Of a stretch of DNA of 64,000 nucleotides, positions 27,707 to 37,463 are shown one piece after another. The position numbers and the translations under genes were made by a program. The notes under the pieces were generated by a model. It did no database searches and had not been told where the DNA came from. It saw nothing but the letters and a program-made list of their open reading frames with translations. Every line of letters starts with the position of its first letter. Positions within the stretch are counted from its first letter, which is position 1. Source of the DNA: Algoriphagus resistens (GTDB lineage: Bacteria; Bacteroidota; Bacteroidia; Cytophagales; Cyclobacteriaceae); contig NZ_LMXN01000001.1 of NCBI RefSeq assembly GCF_001442615.1, positions 186,001-250,000 of the forward strand, written 5' to 3'.

Positions 27707-28069
27707 TCACTTATTCTCCGTTTTCCCGATTTCTCCCAGATGCGTATGGCGAAAACTATCGTTGAATTTTAACCCATAGCCCATTATTCTGTCAAGAGAA
27801 ATGTGTGCAAACAGCATGATCCCAGCGAGTACCCAATTCTCATTTTCAATGGCAAGTCCGTAAAAGGCTACGCCTGCAGCTACCAAACGATGATGGAACA
27901 GATTATATAGTAACGCCCCAATCCTAGGATTGATCAAATACCCGGTCATTCCGATGTCAGGTACCAATAAGAGTGTAGGAAACCACCACCAGGAAAAATC
28001 CAATGCGTTGAATAAATATATGGTTAGCAGAAATATTCCGGCTTCTTCCAGTTTTAATAAGTTCCTCAT
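27707..28069 (-). CDS. DUF4260 family membrane protein
   Basis: The protein has about four hydrophobic segments and the DUF4260 pattern: KLEEAGIFLLTIYLF, YNLFHHRL, LFAHISLDRIMGYGLKF and HTHLG. Members are small inner membrane proteins of unknown function. I start at 28069 (MRNLLKLEE); an ATG at 28084 adds five residues. It lies just after the Crp-like gene in the same direction (72-nt gap) and may share its transcript. Confidence 0.85.
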   Translation of the reverse strand: MRNLLKLEEAGIFLLTIYLFNALDFSWWWFPTLLLVPDIGMTGYLINPRIGALLYNLFHHRLVAAGVAFYGLAIENENWVLAGIMLFAHISLDRIMGYGLKFNDSFRHTHLGEIGKTENK

Positions 28070-28141
28070 TTTCTTATAAATCAATGTTGAGGCAAAAGTG
28101 CAAAGGAGAAGGAAAACCGCTCTTGATAAATATCAAGAAGT

Positions 28142-28714
28142 TTAACTGAGTTGTTTATTTCTGATTCTACTGAATGTTTCCGGGGTCATTCCCAACATGG
28201 ATGCGATGTATTGAAGTGGAACTTGGTTGAAAAGCTCCTTATTGTACTTAAAGAAATGCGTATAGCGTTCTTCGGCAGTCATGGACAAGTGGGTAAATAC
28301 TCTGTCTTCTAAAAAGGTAAAGCATTTGGCGATAAACAACTTTTCAAGCTCATGCCAATTGGGAACAAGATTTCCGATGGCTTTATACGCTTCTCCACTG
28401 ATTGTAAAAAGCTTGGCATCCGTTAAAGCTTCAATATTCCAGCGAGCTGGGGTGGCAAAAAGCAAACTGGAAAGATCCGTTACAAAATAGCCTGGAGTAG
28501 AAATCCATTGAGTGACTTCCTTGTCTTCGGTTTGCTTATAGATTCTAAACAGTCCTGATTTAATAAAACTAAGCTTGTTGCAAGGCACGCCTGTTTTCAA
28601 GAAAGAGTCGCCCTTTTTCAGTGTTTCCTGGTGAAAACGCGAACTTACTGCCAGCAAGCTATTCTCATCCATGACCCCAAAGTAGGTTTTTATATTTTGT
28701 TCGAGTTCTGTCAT
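28142..28714 (-). CDS. Crp/Fnr-family transcriptional regulator
   Basis: An N-terminal cyclic-nucleotide-binding-like beta barrel (KGDSFLKTGVPCNKLSFIKSGLFRIY) is followed by a C-terminal helix-turn-helix (LQYIASMLGMTPETFSRIRNK). This matches the short Crp/Fnr proteins common in Bacteroidota, many of which lack a proven ligand. It follows the dehydrogenase gene by 5 nt, so both are probably co-transcribed from the promoter region carrying repeat copy 3. That would allow autoregulation. Confidence 0.9.
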   Translation of the reverse strand: MTELEQNIKTYFGVMDENSLLAVSSRFHQETLKKGDSFLKTGVPCNKLSFIKSGLFRIYKQTEDKEVTQWISTPGYFVTDLSSLLFATPARWNIEALTDAKLFTISGEAYKAIGNLVPNWHELEKLFIAKCFTFLEDRVFTHLSMTAEERYTHFFKYNKELFNQVPLQYIASMLGMTPETFSRIRNKQLS

Positions 28715-28719
28715 TATTC

Positions 28720-29703
28720 TTACTGATCAATACCGTTCACCTTAATTACAACCTTCCCTTTATGCTTTCCCTCACCAAAGTATTGGATCAACCTTGCAGT
28801 ATCATCGAGGGGATAAGGACCGTCTATTTCTGGACTGATTTTATTTTGCACTACCAGCTGGGCGATTTCATCCAGTCCTTCATTTGGTTTTAGACTAAGG
28901 ATTTGAAGACTTTTCGTTGAGAACAGTGAAAAAATCTTACTCCAAAAAAGTACTGAGATTAAGTTGATAGGACTGCCGCCAATGGTGACATAGATTCCAG
29001 TTGGCTTCAAGCTTCGCAGGTATGAAAATGGGGACTTGTTTGTTTTGCAATCTACAATTAGATCATACTGTTCTCCTGTCTTTGTGAAGTCAACCTTTTT
29101 GTAATCGATAACCTGATCATAGCCAAGTAATTTCATCATTGTCAATTTCTCTTCTGAGTCAACGCCGGTTACCTTACAATTGCTGAGCCTGGCCAGTTGA
29201 AGTCCTATGGTTCCTACACCTCCGCCGCCACCGTTAATGAGTACTTTATGCCCCTGCCTTATTTTTCCGATATTCCGGAGTGCCTGAAGTGCCAGGGTGG
29301 AGGCATGGGGGATAGCAGTTGCTGTTTCAAAACCCAACTCCTCCGGCTTGATAAGTACAGCGTCCTCATGGATACAGATATACTCAGCAAATGTCCCGAA
29401 CCCGAACTGTGATATATCGCCATATACGGCATCCCCGACTTTCAGCTTGCTCACCATTAATCCGATTCCATCCACAACACCAGCTAGTTCCATGCCCAGG
29501 ATCGGATGTTTAGGTTTGGATACCCCAAACATCAGTCTATACAGATAGGGCTTTCCACGGACTATACTCCAGTCATAATCATTGACAGCTGTAGTGTGAA
29601 TTTTGATCAGAACCTCATTTTCCTTAGGAATAGGAATTGCCACTTCTTTCAATGACATCACTTCTTCAGGCAATCCGTAATTCTCAAGTACAATGGCTTT
29701 CAT
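28720..29703 (-). CDS. NAD(P)-dependent medium-chain alcohol dehydrogenase/quinone reductase
   Basis: The 327 aa protein is an MDR-fold oxidoreductase. A GroES-like N-domain (VLIKIHTTAVNDYDWSIVRG) is followed by a Rossmann domain with the glycine motif GGGGGVGTIGLQLA. Structural-zinc cysteines are absent, so it belongs to the quinone oxidoreductase/zinc-free branch. Substrate unknown. A dispersed repeat begins 23 bp upstream, with TTATAA exactly 4 nt before the ATG. It is the first gene of a probable operon with the Crp-like regulator. Confidence 0.88.
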   Translation of the reverse strand: MKAIVLENYGLPEEVMSLKEVAIPIPKENEVLIKIHTTAVNDYDWSIVRGKPYLYRLMFGVSKPKHPILGMELAGVVDGIGLMVSKLKVGDAVYGDISQFGFGTFAEYICIHEDAVLIKPEELGFETATAIPHASTLALQALRNIGKIRQGHKVLINGGGGGVGTIGLQLARLSNCKVTGVDSEEKLTMMKLLGYDQVIDYKKVDFTKTGEQYDLIVDCKTNKSPFSYLRSLKPTGIYVTIGGSPINLISVLFWSKIFSLFSTKSLQILSLKPNEGLDEIAQLVVQNKISPEIDGPYPLDDTARLIQYFGEGKHKGKVVIKVNGIDQ

Positions 29704-29726
29704 ATGATTATAATTTGTCTTTTTAA

Positions 29727-29794
29727 GATCATATGGAATCTCGCATCATTATAATCATCCCAGTGTGTCATTTGCGTTATACTCAATTTCATGC
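29727..29794 (-). repeat. dispersed 70-bp leader repeat, copy 3
   Basis: This copy shares ATGGAATCTCGCAT, ATAATCATCCCAG and GTGTC with copies 1, 2 and 4, and is the most diverged in its distal half. TTATAA at 29708-29713 and the dehydrogenase ATG at 29703 follow. Confidence 0.8.
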
Positions 29795-30001
29795 GGCGTC
29801 AATAGAATAATCGTTGTCAATTAGTTTAAAAAAACGAATGGGTTGGCTACCCTTCATAGCAAGGGAGAAGATAGGCTGCAATGCTGAATATCAGATGACC
29901 AGGGACCTGATGAAAAGCCAATCTTTCTTTTTCTTCCTGTGTTTAGTGCTGAAAATAGCGAATCTTTGGTTTAAGCACTGCTAATATGTAGTCTAAAATG
30001 A

Positions 30002-30027
30002 AAAAGGAAGTCTTTCCACTTCCTTTT
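30002..30027 (-). terminator. terminator of the CocE-type hydrolase gene
   Basis: A 10-bp stem (AAAAGGAAGT at 30002-30011 with ACTTCCTTTT at 30018-30027) lies 22 nt past the hydrolase stop. On the minus strand it ends in a T-rich run. Confidence 0.75.
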
Positions 30028-30048
30028 CACACGCTATCATACTAACCG

Positions 30049-31938
30049 CTACTTCTTCACAATCGGCAGCACAATTCTACTCAGATTTTTACCTCCATGG
30101 TGTATGGAGTTGGTGGCGATGACGCCTTCGGTTTCATCGAAGTTATTTCCTCCGGTGTTCATGTTTCGATCGAATCTCGGGAAATTGGAACTGCTGACTT
30201 CGATGCGGATTTTATGGCCTTTATCAAAGTAGTTGGATGTGCTCATCGGGGTCATTTTTACTTCATACACTTTTCCCTCTTCCATCCATACTTCCTTATC
30301 GTAGCCTTCTCTGTAGCGGACCCGTTGGATCGTTTCGTCCAGATTGTAAGCTTTCCCGTCGGGATGCACATCGATCAGTTTGATCGTCACATCGGTGTCT
30401 TTGGCATCAGAGGATAGGTAAAGGTAGGATTCTATAAAGCCGGAAACTTCTATCCCTTCCTCCAATGCATCGGAAGTATAAACCAGAATGTCTTCCCGTT
30501 CCTCCATTTTGCTTTGGTCATAGGAGCCTCCATTCCCATCGATGGCATTTCCTGTGCAGCAGACATTTCCACCGTAGGAAGGCACCGGATTCGTGGGATC
30601 ATATTGGAAGGTATCTGGAGTATCTTTTCTGGGCTTTTTGTAAGACAGTATGCCATCTCCGTTTAGGGTATTTGCTTTTCCTTCAGAGTCCAGGTACAGC
30701 TCAGTCATCACTGCTTCTGCAGGAGGCCAAACCTCCGATGTCTGCCATTTATTGGAACCCATGGTATAGTACTGGATTCTTGGAAGTTCTTCCACGGTTT
30801 CATTGTCTTCACTTTTTAGCCACTTGTCAAACCATGCCGTGATCATTTCATCGTAATTCAGGCGTGCATCGCCGACACTTAGATCTCCGACCATCGTGTT
30901 CTCAGTGGCGCGGGTATAGGAGCAGTGCAGTACGGGAGCGATCACCAGGTACTGATTGTCTCTCGCCATCTGGGAAACCGCATTTTCACGGGCATGATTG
31001 AAAAGCGCAATGTTCGGTCCGGTAGACACATCAAACCAGGACACAAACCAGAAGCTTGGGGTATCAAAAGGCATGTTTTCGTGATACAATCCACCTTCAA
31101 ACCACTTTGGGTCATTTGGCTTTCTGGTAATCATTTCTTCGTAGATCCCTTTTGGCCCATGGGCAGCTTTGATAATATCCTGCACTGGAAGATGGCTAAG
31201 CCCTTCTTTCCAATCTACTTTGGGATATTCTGGAGACATATCGTAAAAACGCTGTAATCTTAGCAAGTCATTCTGGGAAATGCCTTTTGGAAGGCGGGGA
31301 GCCATGGGGTCCTGCTGCACACCGGAAAGCCAGGCTGTGAAAAGCATTTGCCCGGCGCCGCCGCGATACCAGTTTCCCTGCTCATTAAATTCACCTACTT
31401 TACCTACACCTGCGCCAAATCCTTGGGGTACCATCGCTGCCAACGAAGGATGATCTAGGGAAGCAACAGCCATTTGCCATTCTGCAGTAGAAGAGCAGCC
31501 CAATAAGCCAACTTTTCCATTGCTCCAGACTTGCTTGGACATCCACTCAAAAGCATCGTAACCATCTGTCAACGGGACACCCAGTATATCCCAGTCCCCT
31601 TCAGAGAAATATCTGCCACGCTCATTCTGGACTACGTAAGCATAGCCCTTTTTGACCCAATCCAAGGCTGTCTGCATGGTACGGGTATTTAATTCACCAT
31701 TTCCCCAGGTATTGAAATTATAAGGCGTTCTGGAAAAGACGATGGGATATTTTCCTTCGCCTTTTGGCCTGTAAATATCCGTGGCCAGCCGGATGCCATC
31801 ACGCATGGGCATCATGACTTTCTGATCTACGATAGCTACTTCATCCAGCCGATCGATAATGCTTTTTTCCTGAGAAAAAGAAACAGAAAAGACCATGACC
31901 AATAAGAGCGTCAGGAAGAGATTATAAAGATTTTTCAT
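30049..31938 (-). CDS. CocE/NonD-family (S15) hydrolase, secreted
   Basis: After a signal peptide (cut near residue 22, SFSQ) comes an X-Pro dipeptidyl-peptidase S15/CocE alpha/beta-hydrolase domain with [18 protein letters not shown]. The nucleophile elbow is GCSSTAEW (Ser149), where many relatives have GxSYxG. The C-terminal beta-sandwich (X-Pro C-terminal domain) contains [17 protein letters not shown] and [19 protein letters not shown]. Family members hydrolyse acyl esters or prolyl/aminoacyl amides. It should act in the periplasm or outside; the substrate is not evident. It is monocistronic. Confidence 0.9.
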   Translation of the reverse strand: MKNLYNLFLTLLLVMVFSVSFSQEKSIIDRLDEVAIVDQKVMMPMRDGIRLATDIYRPKGEGKYPIVFSRTPYNFNTWGNGELNTRTMQTALDWVKKGYAYVVQNERGRYFSEGDWDILGVPLTDGYDAFEWMSKQVWSNGKVGLLGCSSTAEWQMAVASLDHPSLAAMVPQGFGAGVGKVGEFNEQGNWYRGGAGQMLFTAWLSGVQQDPMAPRLPKGISQNDLLRLQRFYDMSPEYPKVDWKEGLSHLPVQDIIKAAHGPKGIYEEMITRKPNDPKWFEGGLYHENMPFDTPSFWFVSWFDVSTGPNIALFNHARENAVSQMARDNQYLVIAPVLHCSYTRATENTMVGDLSVGDARLNYDEMITAWFDKWLKSEDNETVEELPRIQYYTMGSNKWQTSEVWPPAEAVMTELYLDSEGKANTLNGDGILSYKKPRKDTPDTFQYDPTNPVPSYGGNVCCTGNAIDGNGGSYDQSKMEEREDILVYTSDALEEGIEVSGFIESYLYLSSDAKDTDVTIKLIDVHPDGKAYNLDETIQRVRYREGYDKEVWMEEGKVYEVKMTPMSTSNYFDKGHKIRIEVSSSNFPRFDRNMNTGGNNFDETEGVIATNSIHHGGKNLSRIVLPIVKK

Positions 31939-32175
31939 TTGCTTTGGATTTCGGTTTCAACCAAAGTTAGTAAAGAGATCGATTTGGCGGTAAGGAAAAT
32001 GATAGCTGGTTGGTTTTATGATTTAGAATTAATTGAAATTTAGATTCTCAGGATCAAACATCAAGAAGCCAATGACTTATATGGAAGATATAAATATGAA
32101 ATCTCAATCCTTCGTTTTTTAAACTTTTCATTTCATACATAAAGTCTAAATTTACGGTCACAAAGATTTTTACCC

Positions 32176-33444
32176 ATGAGCGACAGCCCAACCAACACCC
32201 TGATTACTTGGGTGGAAGTGACAAAAAATTCTGATTTCACCATTTACAATCTTCCATTTGGGGTTTTTCAGAATAAACGACTTAGTTCACGTATAGGAAT
32301 TGCAATCGGAGACAAGATTGTGGATTTGAGTGTCCTGGATCAGGAAGGATTCTTTTCAGATATGTTTTTGCCTGAGGGAGTCTTTTTAAGTGAATCCCTC
32401 AATGACCTGATTGGATTAGGTAAAGCGATTACCAAAAAAATAAGGGAGCGTGTTCAGGATCTGCTTTTGGCAGACAATGAGAAGCTGAGAGATCATTCTG
32501 CAAGGGGAAAGGTGATGGTAAACCGCAAGGAAGCCACCATGCTTTTGCCGGTGAAAATCGGAGATTACACAGACTTCTATAGCAGTATTGAACATGCTAC
32601 CAACGTAGGGAAAATGTTTCGTGATCCAGAGCATGCGTTGTTGCCGAACTGGAAGCATCTTCCTGTAGGGTATCATGGAAGGGCATCTTCTATTATTCCT
32701 TCGGGAGTACCTATTACCAGACCAAAAGGGCAAACAAAGGATCCTGAGTCGGATTCTCCGGTATTTGGTCCCACCAAAAAGCTGGATTTTGAAGCGGAAT
32801 TGGCATTTATTACAGGCAAACCCACTAAGCTTGGGGATTCGGTTTCCACCGCTGATGCTGAGGATTATATTTTCGGTTTTGTGCTTTTCAATGATTGGTC
32901 TGCCCGGGATATCCAAGCCTGGGAATATGTGCCTTTAGGTCCGTTTTTGGGGAAAAGCTTTGCTTCTTCTATTTCTCCGTGGGTGGTGACCCTGGAGGCT
33001 TTGGAGCAGTTTAAAGTAGCAGGACCTGTGCAGGAACCTGAGGTTTTGGACTATTTAAAATGTGATAAACCACACAGCTTCGATATTCAGCTTGAAATGT
33101 ATATCCAGCCTGATGGAGAGAAAAGCAGCAAGGTATGCGCTTCCAATTTTAAAAATATGTACTGGAATGTGGCCCAACAACTGGCCCACCAAACGGTGAA
33201 TGGTTGTAATATCAATGTGGGGGATATGATGGCTTCAGGGACAATCTCAGGTCAAGAGCCGGATTCGTATGGTTCGATGCTGGAGCTTTCCTGGAATGGA
33301 AAGGAATCCGTAAAACTCGAATCAGGTACAGAAAGGAAATTTATAGAAGATGGTGACACGGTGATAATGAAAGGATTTGCGGAGAAGGGGGATATCAGAG
33401 TTGGATTCGGAGAAGTAAAAGCCAAAGTACTTCCAGCCAAGTAA
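32176..33444 (+). CDS. fahA: fumarylacetoacetase
   Basis: FAH cleaves fumarylacetoacetate to fumarate and acetoacetate, the last step of tyrosine/phenylalanine breakdown. The 422 aa length fits the full two-domain enzyme: an SH3-like N-domain, then the catalytic domain with PVGYHGRASSI, DFEAELAFITGK, FNDWSARDIQAWEYVPLGPF and GTISG. No other tyrosine catabolic gene is in the window. It has a good terminator directly after it. Confidence 0.93.
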   Translation: MSDSPTNTLITWVEVTKNSDFTIYNLPFGVFQNKRLSSRIGIAIGDKIVDLSVLDQEGFFSDMFLPEGVFLSESLNDLIGLGKAITKKIRERVQDLLLADNEKLRDHSARGKVMVNRKEATMLLPVKIGDYTDFYSSIEHATNVGKMFRDPEHALLPNWKHLPVGYHGRASSIIPSGVPITRPKGQTKDPESDSPVFGPTKKLDFEAELAFITGKPTKLGDSVSTADAEDYIFGFVLFNDWSARDIQAWEYVPLGPFLGKSFASSISPWVVTLEALEQFKVAGPVQEPEVLDYLKCDKPHSFDIQLEMYIQPDGEKSSKVCASNFKNMYWNVAQQLAHQTVNGCNINVGDMMASGTISGQEPDSYGSMLELSWNGKESVKLESGTERKFIEDGDTVIMKGFAEKGDIRVGFGEVKAKVLPAK

Positions 33445-33464
33445 TTTGCAAAAAATACTAATTT

Positions 33465-33498
33465 AAAACCCTGACTTAGTATAAGTCAGGGTTTTTTT
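33465..33498 (+). terminator. intrinsic terminator after fahA
   Basis: A 14-bp stem (33465-33478 with 33482-33495) has a 3-nt loop and runs into T7. It starts 20 nt past the fahA stop. Confidence 0.9.
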
Positions 33499-33709
33499 GT
33501 GACCTTTTATATCCTGATTGTCTTATTGGTATTTAAATTTGCTGTGTATTGAATATCAATAGTTTGGAGTGGTTTTCCCAGGCTTTATTATTCATTGGTT
33601 CCCGATAGTTGTACCTTTTTTGACGACGAATCGGGATGTGATTTTCATACCTGTCTCACTTTTTTTGGGACAATTTTTCCTTTTCAAACTTTCTAAATTT
33701 TAAAAACAA

Positions 33710-35233
33710 ATGGCTAAGCTTAGAAATTTATCTATTACAACCCCTCTTCTTTTTGCATTGCCCCTTCGTAGCACGTGGGCAGTGAATCCAGTAGACATCA
33801 ACAAGCCTGTAATGGCCGGAGATTGGGAAGGCGCAGGCAGTCTCAAATTCTCCCGGGGATTTGTGATGGTCAAAAACGACGCGAATTTTCTGTACCTCAT
33901 GCTTGACGTGGTGGCTGATACCGGGAATGATCCAGGTACCAACGATTACTTTTGGCTGACTTTTGACAATAACCGGGATAGGGCGATTACCTCCGGGGTG
34001 GATGTGAACTATGGTCTGTACCCAGGTCAAGCCAATAAACTCGGCAGACAGAAGTACCTTGGTCCCGGTCAATGGACAGGACTGCTGGCAGACCCTTCCA
34101 ATTCTGCGGTAGTACAGGAATTCGGGGCCAGTCCAAACGGGGATGTTTCCCATAGGATATGGAAGTTCAGGTTAGAACTAAGCGAAATCAATGTGGCGCT
34201 TTCCTGGCCGTTGAGTACGCCCTATACTTATTTTGGTTTTAGGGTGAAATCCAGCAGCCCTGGATTTACGACAGATTTTCCTACTGATTTCTATAAGGAT
34301 TTTACAAAGCTCAGGCAACTTGTTCTTTCTAGAAAGCCAAGTATACCTTCAGGTTCTTTAGGTCCTTTGATAGGAAGTGTAGGCTTAATTCCGGCAGGGA
34401 AAAATTCGGACGGTCAATTTATAATAAATCAAACAACTGGCCGTGCCACCACTGCTTCAGGATATTATCACTTTGTAGAAAACGCGGCTTTCGGTGGTAC
34501 CTTGAATTTGATCGGCAACAGAACGAAACTCCAACAACTCTGGGCAGCGGGCAACAGAAAGTACAAAGTGGAAATCGCCGCTCCGGGTGGTTCATTTACG
34601 AAGTTGATCAGTAATTGGTCAAACTATCGTTGGACAGGATCAACGTATACGTTGGACTCCTTCGCCCCAAATGCATTGGGTTACTATCAGATGGCAAATC
34701 CCGGAATAGATTACTCGATTGATGATCTGCTTATCCAGTTTCCTACCGCTGGTCTTTTACCGGGTCTGTATAGTGTCAAAGTTACCTTTTATGTGGGGAC
34801 AAGTTATACGGAGTTGGATTCTCAGATCTTGAAATTGTATATTGATAACCATGTGCCATCTACCATCATAGAAAGTGTGAAGCATGGAAGCAATGAAGTG
34901 TCTGCCTGTGCGATAGAAACTATAGGTGCAGCTCCCGATGGACTGAATTTCCGAATTACTGCAAATGATCCTGAAGGAAATCTCAGAGGTGTAAGCTTCT
35001 ATGCGACCTATGGAACTGGTCTCTCCACTTCAATTTATTCTGAAGGATATACGCCAGCAAAAGGGAATTGGGCAGGATTTACCAATAAGCTGGTTCCTGC
35101 ATCAGGTAATTGGCGGCCACCACAATCTTGCGCCTATAGTTTTGTGTTATCAGTCAGCGCCAGGACCACTAATGGGTACTCGTGGATAGGATATAACAAT
35201 ACCCATCGCAATCTGACGCTTTTATTAGGGTAA
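33710..35233 (+). CDS. unrecognised secreted beta-rich protein (507 aa)
   Basis: I do not recognise a characterised family. The N-terminus is a signal-like stretch (LSITTPLLFALPLRSTWA). Residues 35-170 look like a CBM9/DOMON-type beta-sandwich (GDWEGAGSLKFSRGFVMVKN, YFWLTFDNNRD). A middle region (about 230-350) and an Ig-like C-terminal half (YSVKVTFYVGTSYTELDSQILKLYID) follow. Repeated Trp/Tyr and Gly and few charges fit an exported binding protein. It stands alone between two terminators, and no partner gene suggests a role. Confidence 0.75.
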   Translation: MAKLRNLSITTPLLFALPLRSTWAVNPVDINKPVMAGDWEGAGSLKFSRGFVMVKNDANFLYLMLDVVADTGNDPGTNDYFWLTFDNNRDRAITSGVDVNYGLYPGQANKLGRQKYLGPGQWTGLLADPSNSAVVQEFGASPNGDVSHRIWKFRLELSEINVALSWPLSTPYTYFGFRVKSSSPGFTTDFPTDFYKDFTKLRQLVLSRKPSIPSGSLGPLIGSVGLIPAGKNSDGQFIINQTTGRATTASGYYHFVENAAFGGTLNLIGNRTKLQQLWAAGNRKYKVEIAAPGGSFTKLISNWSNYRWTGSTYTLDSFAPNALGYYQMANPGIDYSIDDLLIQFPTAGLLPGLYSVKVTFYVGTSYTELDSQILKLYIDNHVPSTIIESVKHGSNEVSACAIETIGAAPDGLNFRITANDPEGNLRGVSFYATYGTGLSTSIYSEGYTPAKGNWAGFTNKLVPASGNWRPPQSCAYSFVLSVSARTTNGYSWIGYNNTHRNLTLLLG

Positions 35234-35254
35234 GGAATAAATGGTTTTCTGATG

Positions 35255-35288
35255 AAAAGCCACTTCTGATCGGGAGTGGTTTTTTTTT
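35255..35288 (+). terminator. intrinsic terminator after the 507-aa gene
   Basis: CCACT (35260-35264) pairs with AGTGG (35275-35279) and is followed by a run of nine T. It lies 20-30 nt after the stop codon. Confidence 0.65.
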
Positions 35289-35451
35289 GTTGAACCGTGG
35301 GGAGTGCTGAGAGTTTACCAGCAAACCGCAAGTAATATTCCGTTCCTAGGAGAGGAACGAAAGTTTAGATACTTTACAAAAAGCAAGAAAAGAGTAGTGG
35401 GCTAGGGTGTTTTGCTTTTTAATTTAGTTTGAAAAATGACACTTGGATTTG

Positions 35452-35568
35452 TCAACCCCCTTTCTTGGAAGAGTTTTTTCCAGAGATTTTGTAGATCAAA
35501 TAACCAATCCCAACTACAAAATGCAGGATTACTATCCCAACTATGATATAGATAAACGTATTACTCAT
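35452..35568 (-). CDS. 38-aa single-pass membrane microprotein
   Basis: From ATG 35568 a short frame encodes one hydrophobic helix (IYIIVGIVILHFVVGIGYLI) followed by a Lys/Ser-rich tail (KISGKNSSKKGG) and TGA. Helix plus positive tail suggests a membrane protein with the tail in the cytoplasm. No family is known to me. It lies in an otherwise empty 475-bp stretch. Confidence 0.5.
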   Translation of the reverse strand: MSNTFIYIIVGIVILHFVVGIGYLIYKISGKNSSKKGG

Positions 35569-35628
35569 ATAGGGTTTAAGCTAGTAATTTACCAGTGAAC
35601 TGTATTTGTTTTAGATTTTTGAAATGCA

Positions 35629-35661
35629 GAAAGCCACCCCGAGCATTTCGGAATGGCTTTT
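35629..35661. terminator. hairpin between the microprotein and the TIM-barrel gene
   Basis: GAAAGCCACCCCGA and TCGGAATGGCTTTTT form an imperfect stem about 50 nt past the minus-strand gene ending at 35709. It probably terminates that gene; the better T-run is on the plus strand. Confidence 0.55.
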
Positions 35662-35708
35662 TGATGCAATGGTAAAAGTTAAACGTGTATCGATTTTAAT
35701 CCCAACCC

Positions 35709-36620
35709 TTATTTGAAACCTATCTCTTCAAGTCCTTTATGGCTTATTTTGATGGCTTCCATAGGATCCAAACCGAAGGTCTGATCTTGTTCTACCAGGT
35801 AGAATTCCATTCCTGACTTGTCTTTTTCTGCCAGAATTCTCTTGAAATCAATGTTTCCGGTGCCTACAGGGGCAAAGTTTCCTTCTGCGTTCATATCTTT
35901 TACATGCCATGCAATGAACCTTCCCGGGTATTTTTCAAAGTAGGTTAGCGGATCCACCTCAGCTTTTTGTACCCAGAATAGATCCATCTGGAAGTTGACA
36001 AATTCAGGATTGCATTTTTCAAGTAGCAGGTCTTCGATAACAGTGCCGTCTTCCATCGTCTTAAATTCAAAGTCGTGGTTGTGGTAAAGAAGCTTGATTC
36101 CGGCCTGATTACATTTTTCGCCCAGCGTGTTCATGATAGTGACCAATTCATCGGGAGTTCCCTTCATGCCCATGCCTTCAGGCCCAAAAGTAAACATACC
36201 CATTGGAGGCACTGGGATAACAAAATATTCAATCCCTGCTGCTTTCACGTCAGCAATCAATTGATCTGCATTTTCCATATTCACCATTCCCATGTGCGCG
36301 CTTTTGACAGTCATTCCCAGGGATTCCACATAGGATTTGAATTCTGTCGGCGTCATACCATAGAACTTTCCGTCCTCATAATTTGCGGCCTCAACATAGG
36401 CATACCCTGCATCAGCTACCGCCTGAAGCGTGTTTTTCGGATTGCTCGCCATGGAGTCACGGACAGTATAGAGGGCTAATCCACCAAAACTCTTTGATTC
36501 AGTCTGGACTACTTCCGGAGTTTCTGTTGCTACTTCAGTGCTCTTTTCTGTACTGCAGGAAGTGAATGCAAGCGTCAGGGCGATCAGTAGTGTGAAATTT
36601 AATTTTAGGTTTTGTTTCAT
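35709..36620 (-). CDS. sugar phosphate isomerase/epimerase-like TIM-barrel lipoprotein
   Basis: The protein belongs to the xylose-isomerase-like TIM-barrel family. It has ADAGYAYVEAANY, GIEYFVIPVPP, LLYHNHDFEF, MDLFWVQKAEVDP and AWHVKDMN, which supply the Glu, His and Asp metal ligands of the fold. A lipobox (LAFTSC) shows export and lipid anchoring, common for the sugar-oxidising members of Bacteroidota. ATG 36620 places the signal at the N-terminus; the frame runs further to 36656. Substrate unknown. Confidence 0.88.
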   Translation of the reverse strand: MKQNLKLNFTLLIALTLAFTSCSTEKSTEVATETPEVVQTESKSFGGLALYTVRDSMASNPKNTLQAVADAGYAYVEAANYEDGKFYGMTPTEFKSYVESLGMTVKSAHMGMVNMENADQLIADVKAAGIEYFVIPVPPMGMFTFGPEGMGMKGTPDELVTIMNTLGEKCNQAGIKLLYHNHDFEFKTMEDGTVIEDLLLEKCNPEFVNFQMDLFWVQKAEVDPLTYFEKYPGRFIAWHVKDMNAEGNFAPVGTGNIDFKRILAEKDKSGMEFYLVEQDQTFGLDPMEAIKISHKGLEEIGFK

Positions 36621-36778
36621 TTTAGGTTGGGTTTTTACGGTGGTCAAGATAACCAATTCATACTAATATTAAGGGCGAAACCGCGCATAGTATCTATAGA
36701 AAAGCAGATTATTCCGATGATAGCCAAACATAATCCCCCAATTTCGTTTGAAGAAATACAACCAACCACCGTACGGCC

Positions 36779-37444
36779 ATGATTCATATGTTGAAAGTAC
36801 TTGATATCCAGCCAGTGACACATAATGTGAAAAAATATAGGTTGGAAAAACCTAAGGGCTACTTCTTTATTCCGGGACAGGCAACCGAAGTGGCTGTCAA
36901 TACGGCAAAATGGAAAAATGAATTCAGGCCTTTTACGTTTACCTCCCTACCGGAGGAAACCCACTTGGAATTTGTAATCAAATCCTACAGAGACCACGAT
37001 GGGGTAACCAACCAGCTTGATAAACTGGAAATAGGAGATGAGCTGATCCTGGATGATGCCTGGGGAGCTATTCAATACAAAGGCAAGGGAGTCTTTATAG
37101 CGGGCGGGGCTGGGATCACCCCTTTTATCGGGATTTTCCGATCATTGGAAGAAAAGGATGAACTGATTGGAAACACCTTGCTTTTTGCCAACAAGACGAG
37201 TGGGGATGTAATTATGGAATCCTATTTCCGTAAAGCCTTAGGAAATGATTTCATCTCTGTTTTAGAAAATGAACAGATCGGTGGGCACCTGCACGGAAGG
37301 ATAGACAAAGAATTCATAAAGAACCATATAAGGGATTTCAATCAGGAATTCTACGTCTGTGGCCCTGAACAAATGGTAAAGGATATCAGCAAAATCCTGA
37401 AGGAGCTGGGTGCAAAGCCCGAGGCGATTACATTTGAAAAATGA
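36779..37444 (+). CDS. FAD/NAD-binding oxidoreductase (ferredoxin-NADP reductase-like)
   Basis: The 221 aa protein has the FNR-type two-domain layout. The FAD-binding barrel contains FRPFTFTSLP, and the NAD(P) domain contains GGAGITPFIGIFRSL and the C-terminal YVCGPEQMVKDI. There is no ferredoxin or globin domain, so electrons must pass to a separate partner. No partner is visible nearby. It is divergent from the TIM-barrel gene. Confidence 0.87.
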   Translation: MIHMLKVLDIQPVTHNVKKYRLEKPKGYFFIPGQATEVAVNTAKWKNEFRPFTFTSLPEETHLEFVIKSYRDHDGVTNQLDKLEIGDELILDDAWGAIQYKGKGVFIAGGAGITPFIGIFRSLEEKDELIGNTLLFANKTSGDVIMESYFRKALGNDFISVLENEQIGGHLHGRIDKEFIKNHIRDFNQEFYVCGPEQMVKDISKILKELGAKPEAITFEK

Positions 37445-37463
37445 TCAACACATCAATAGATGT

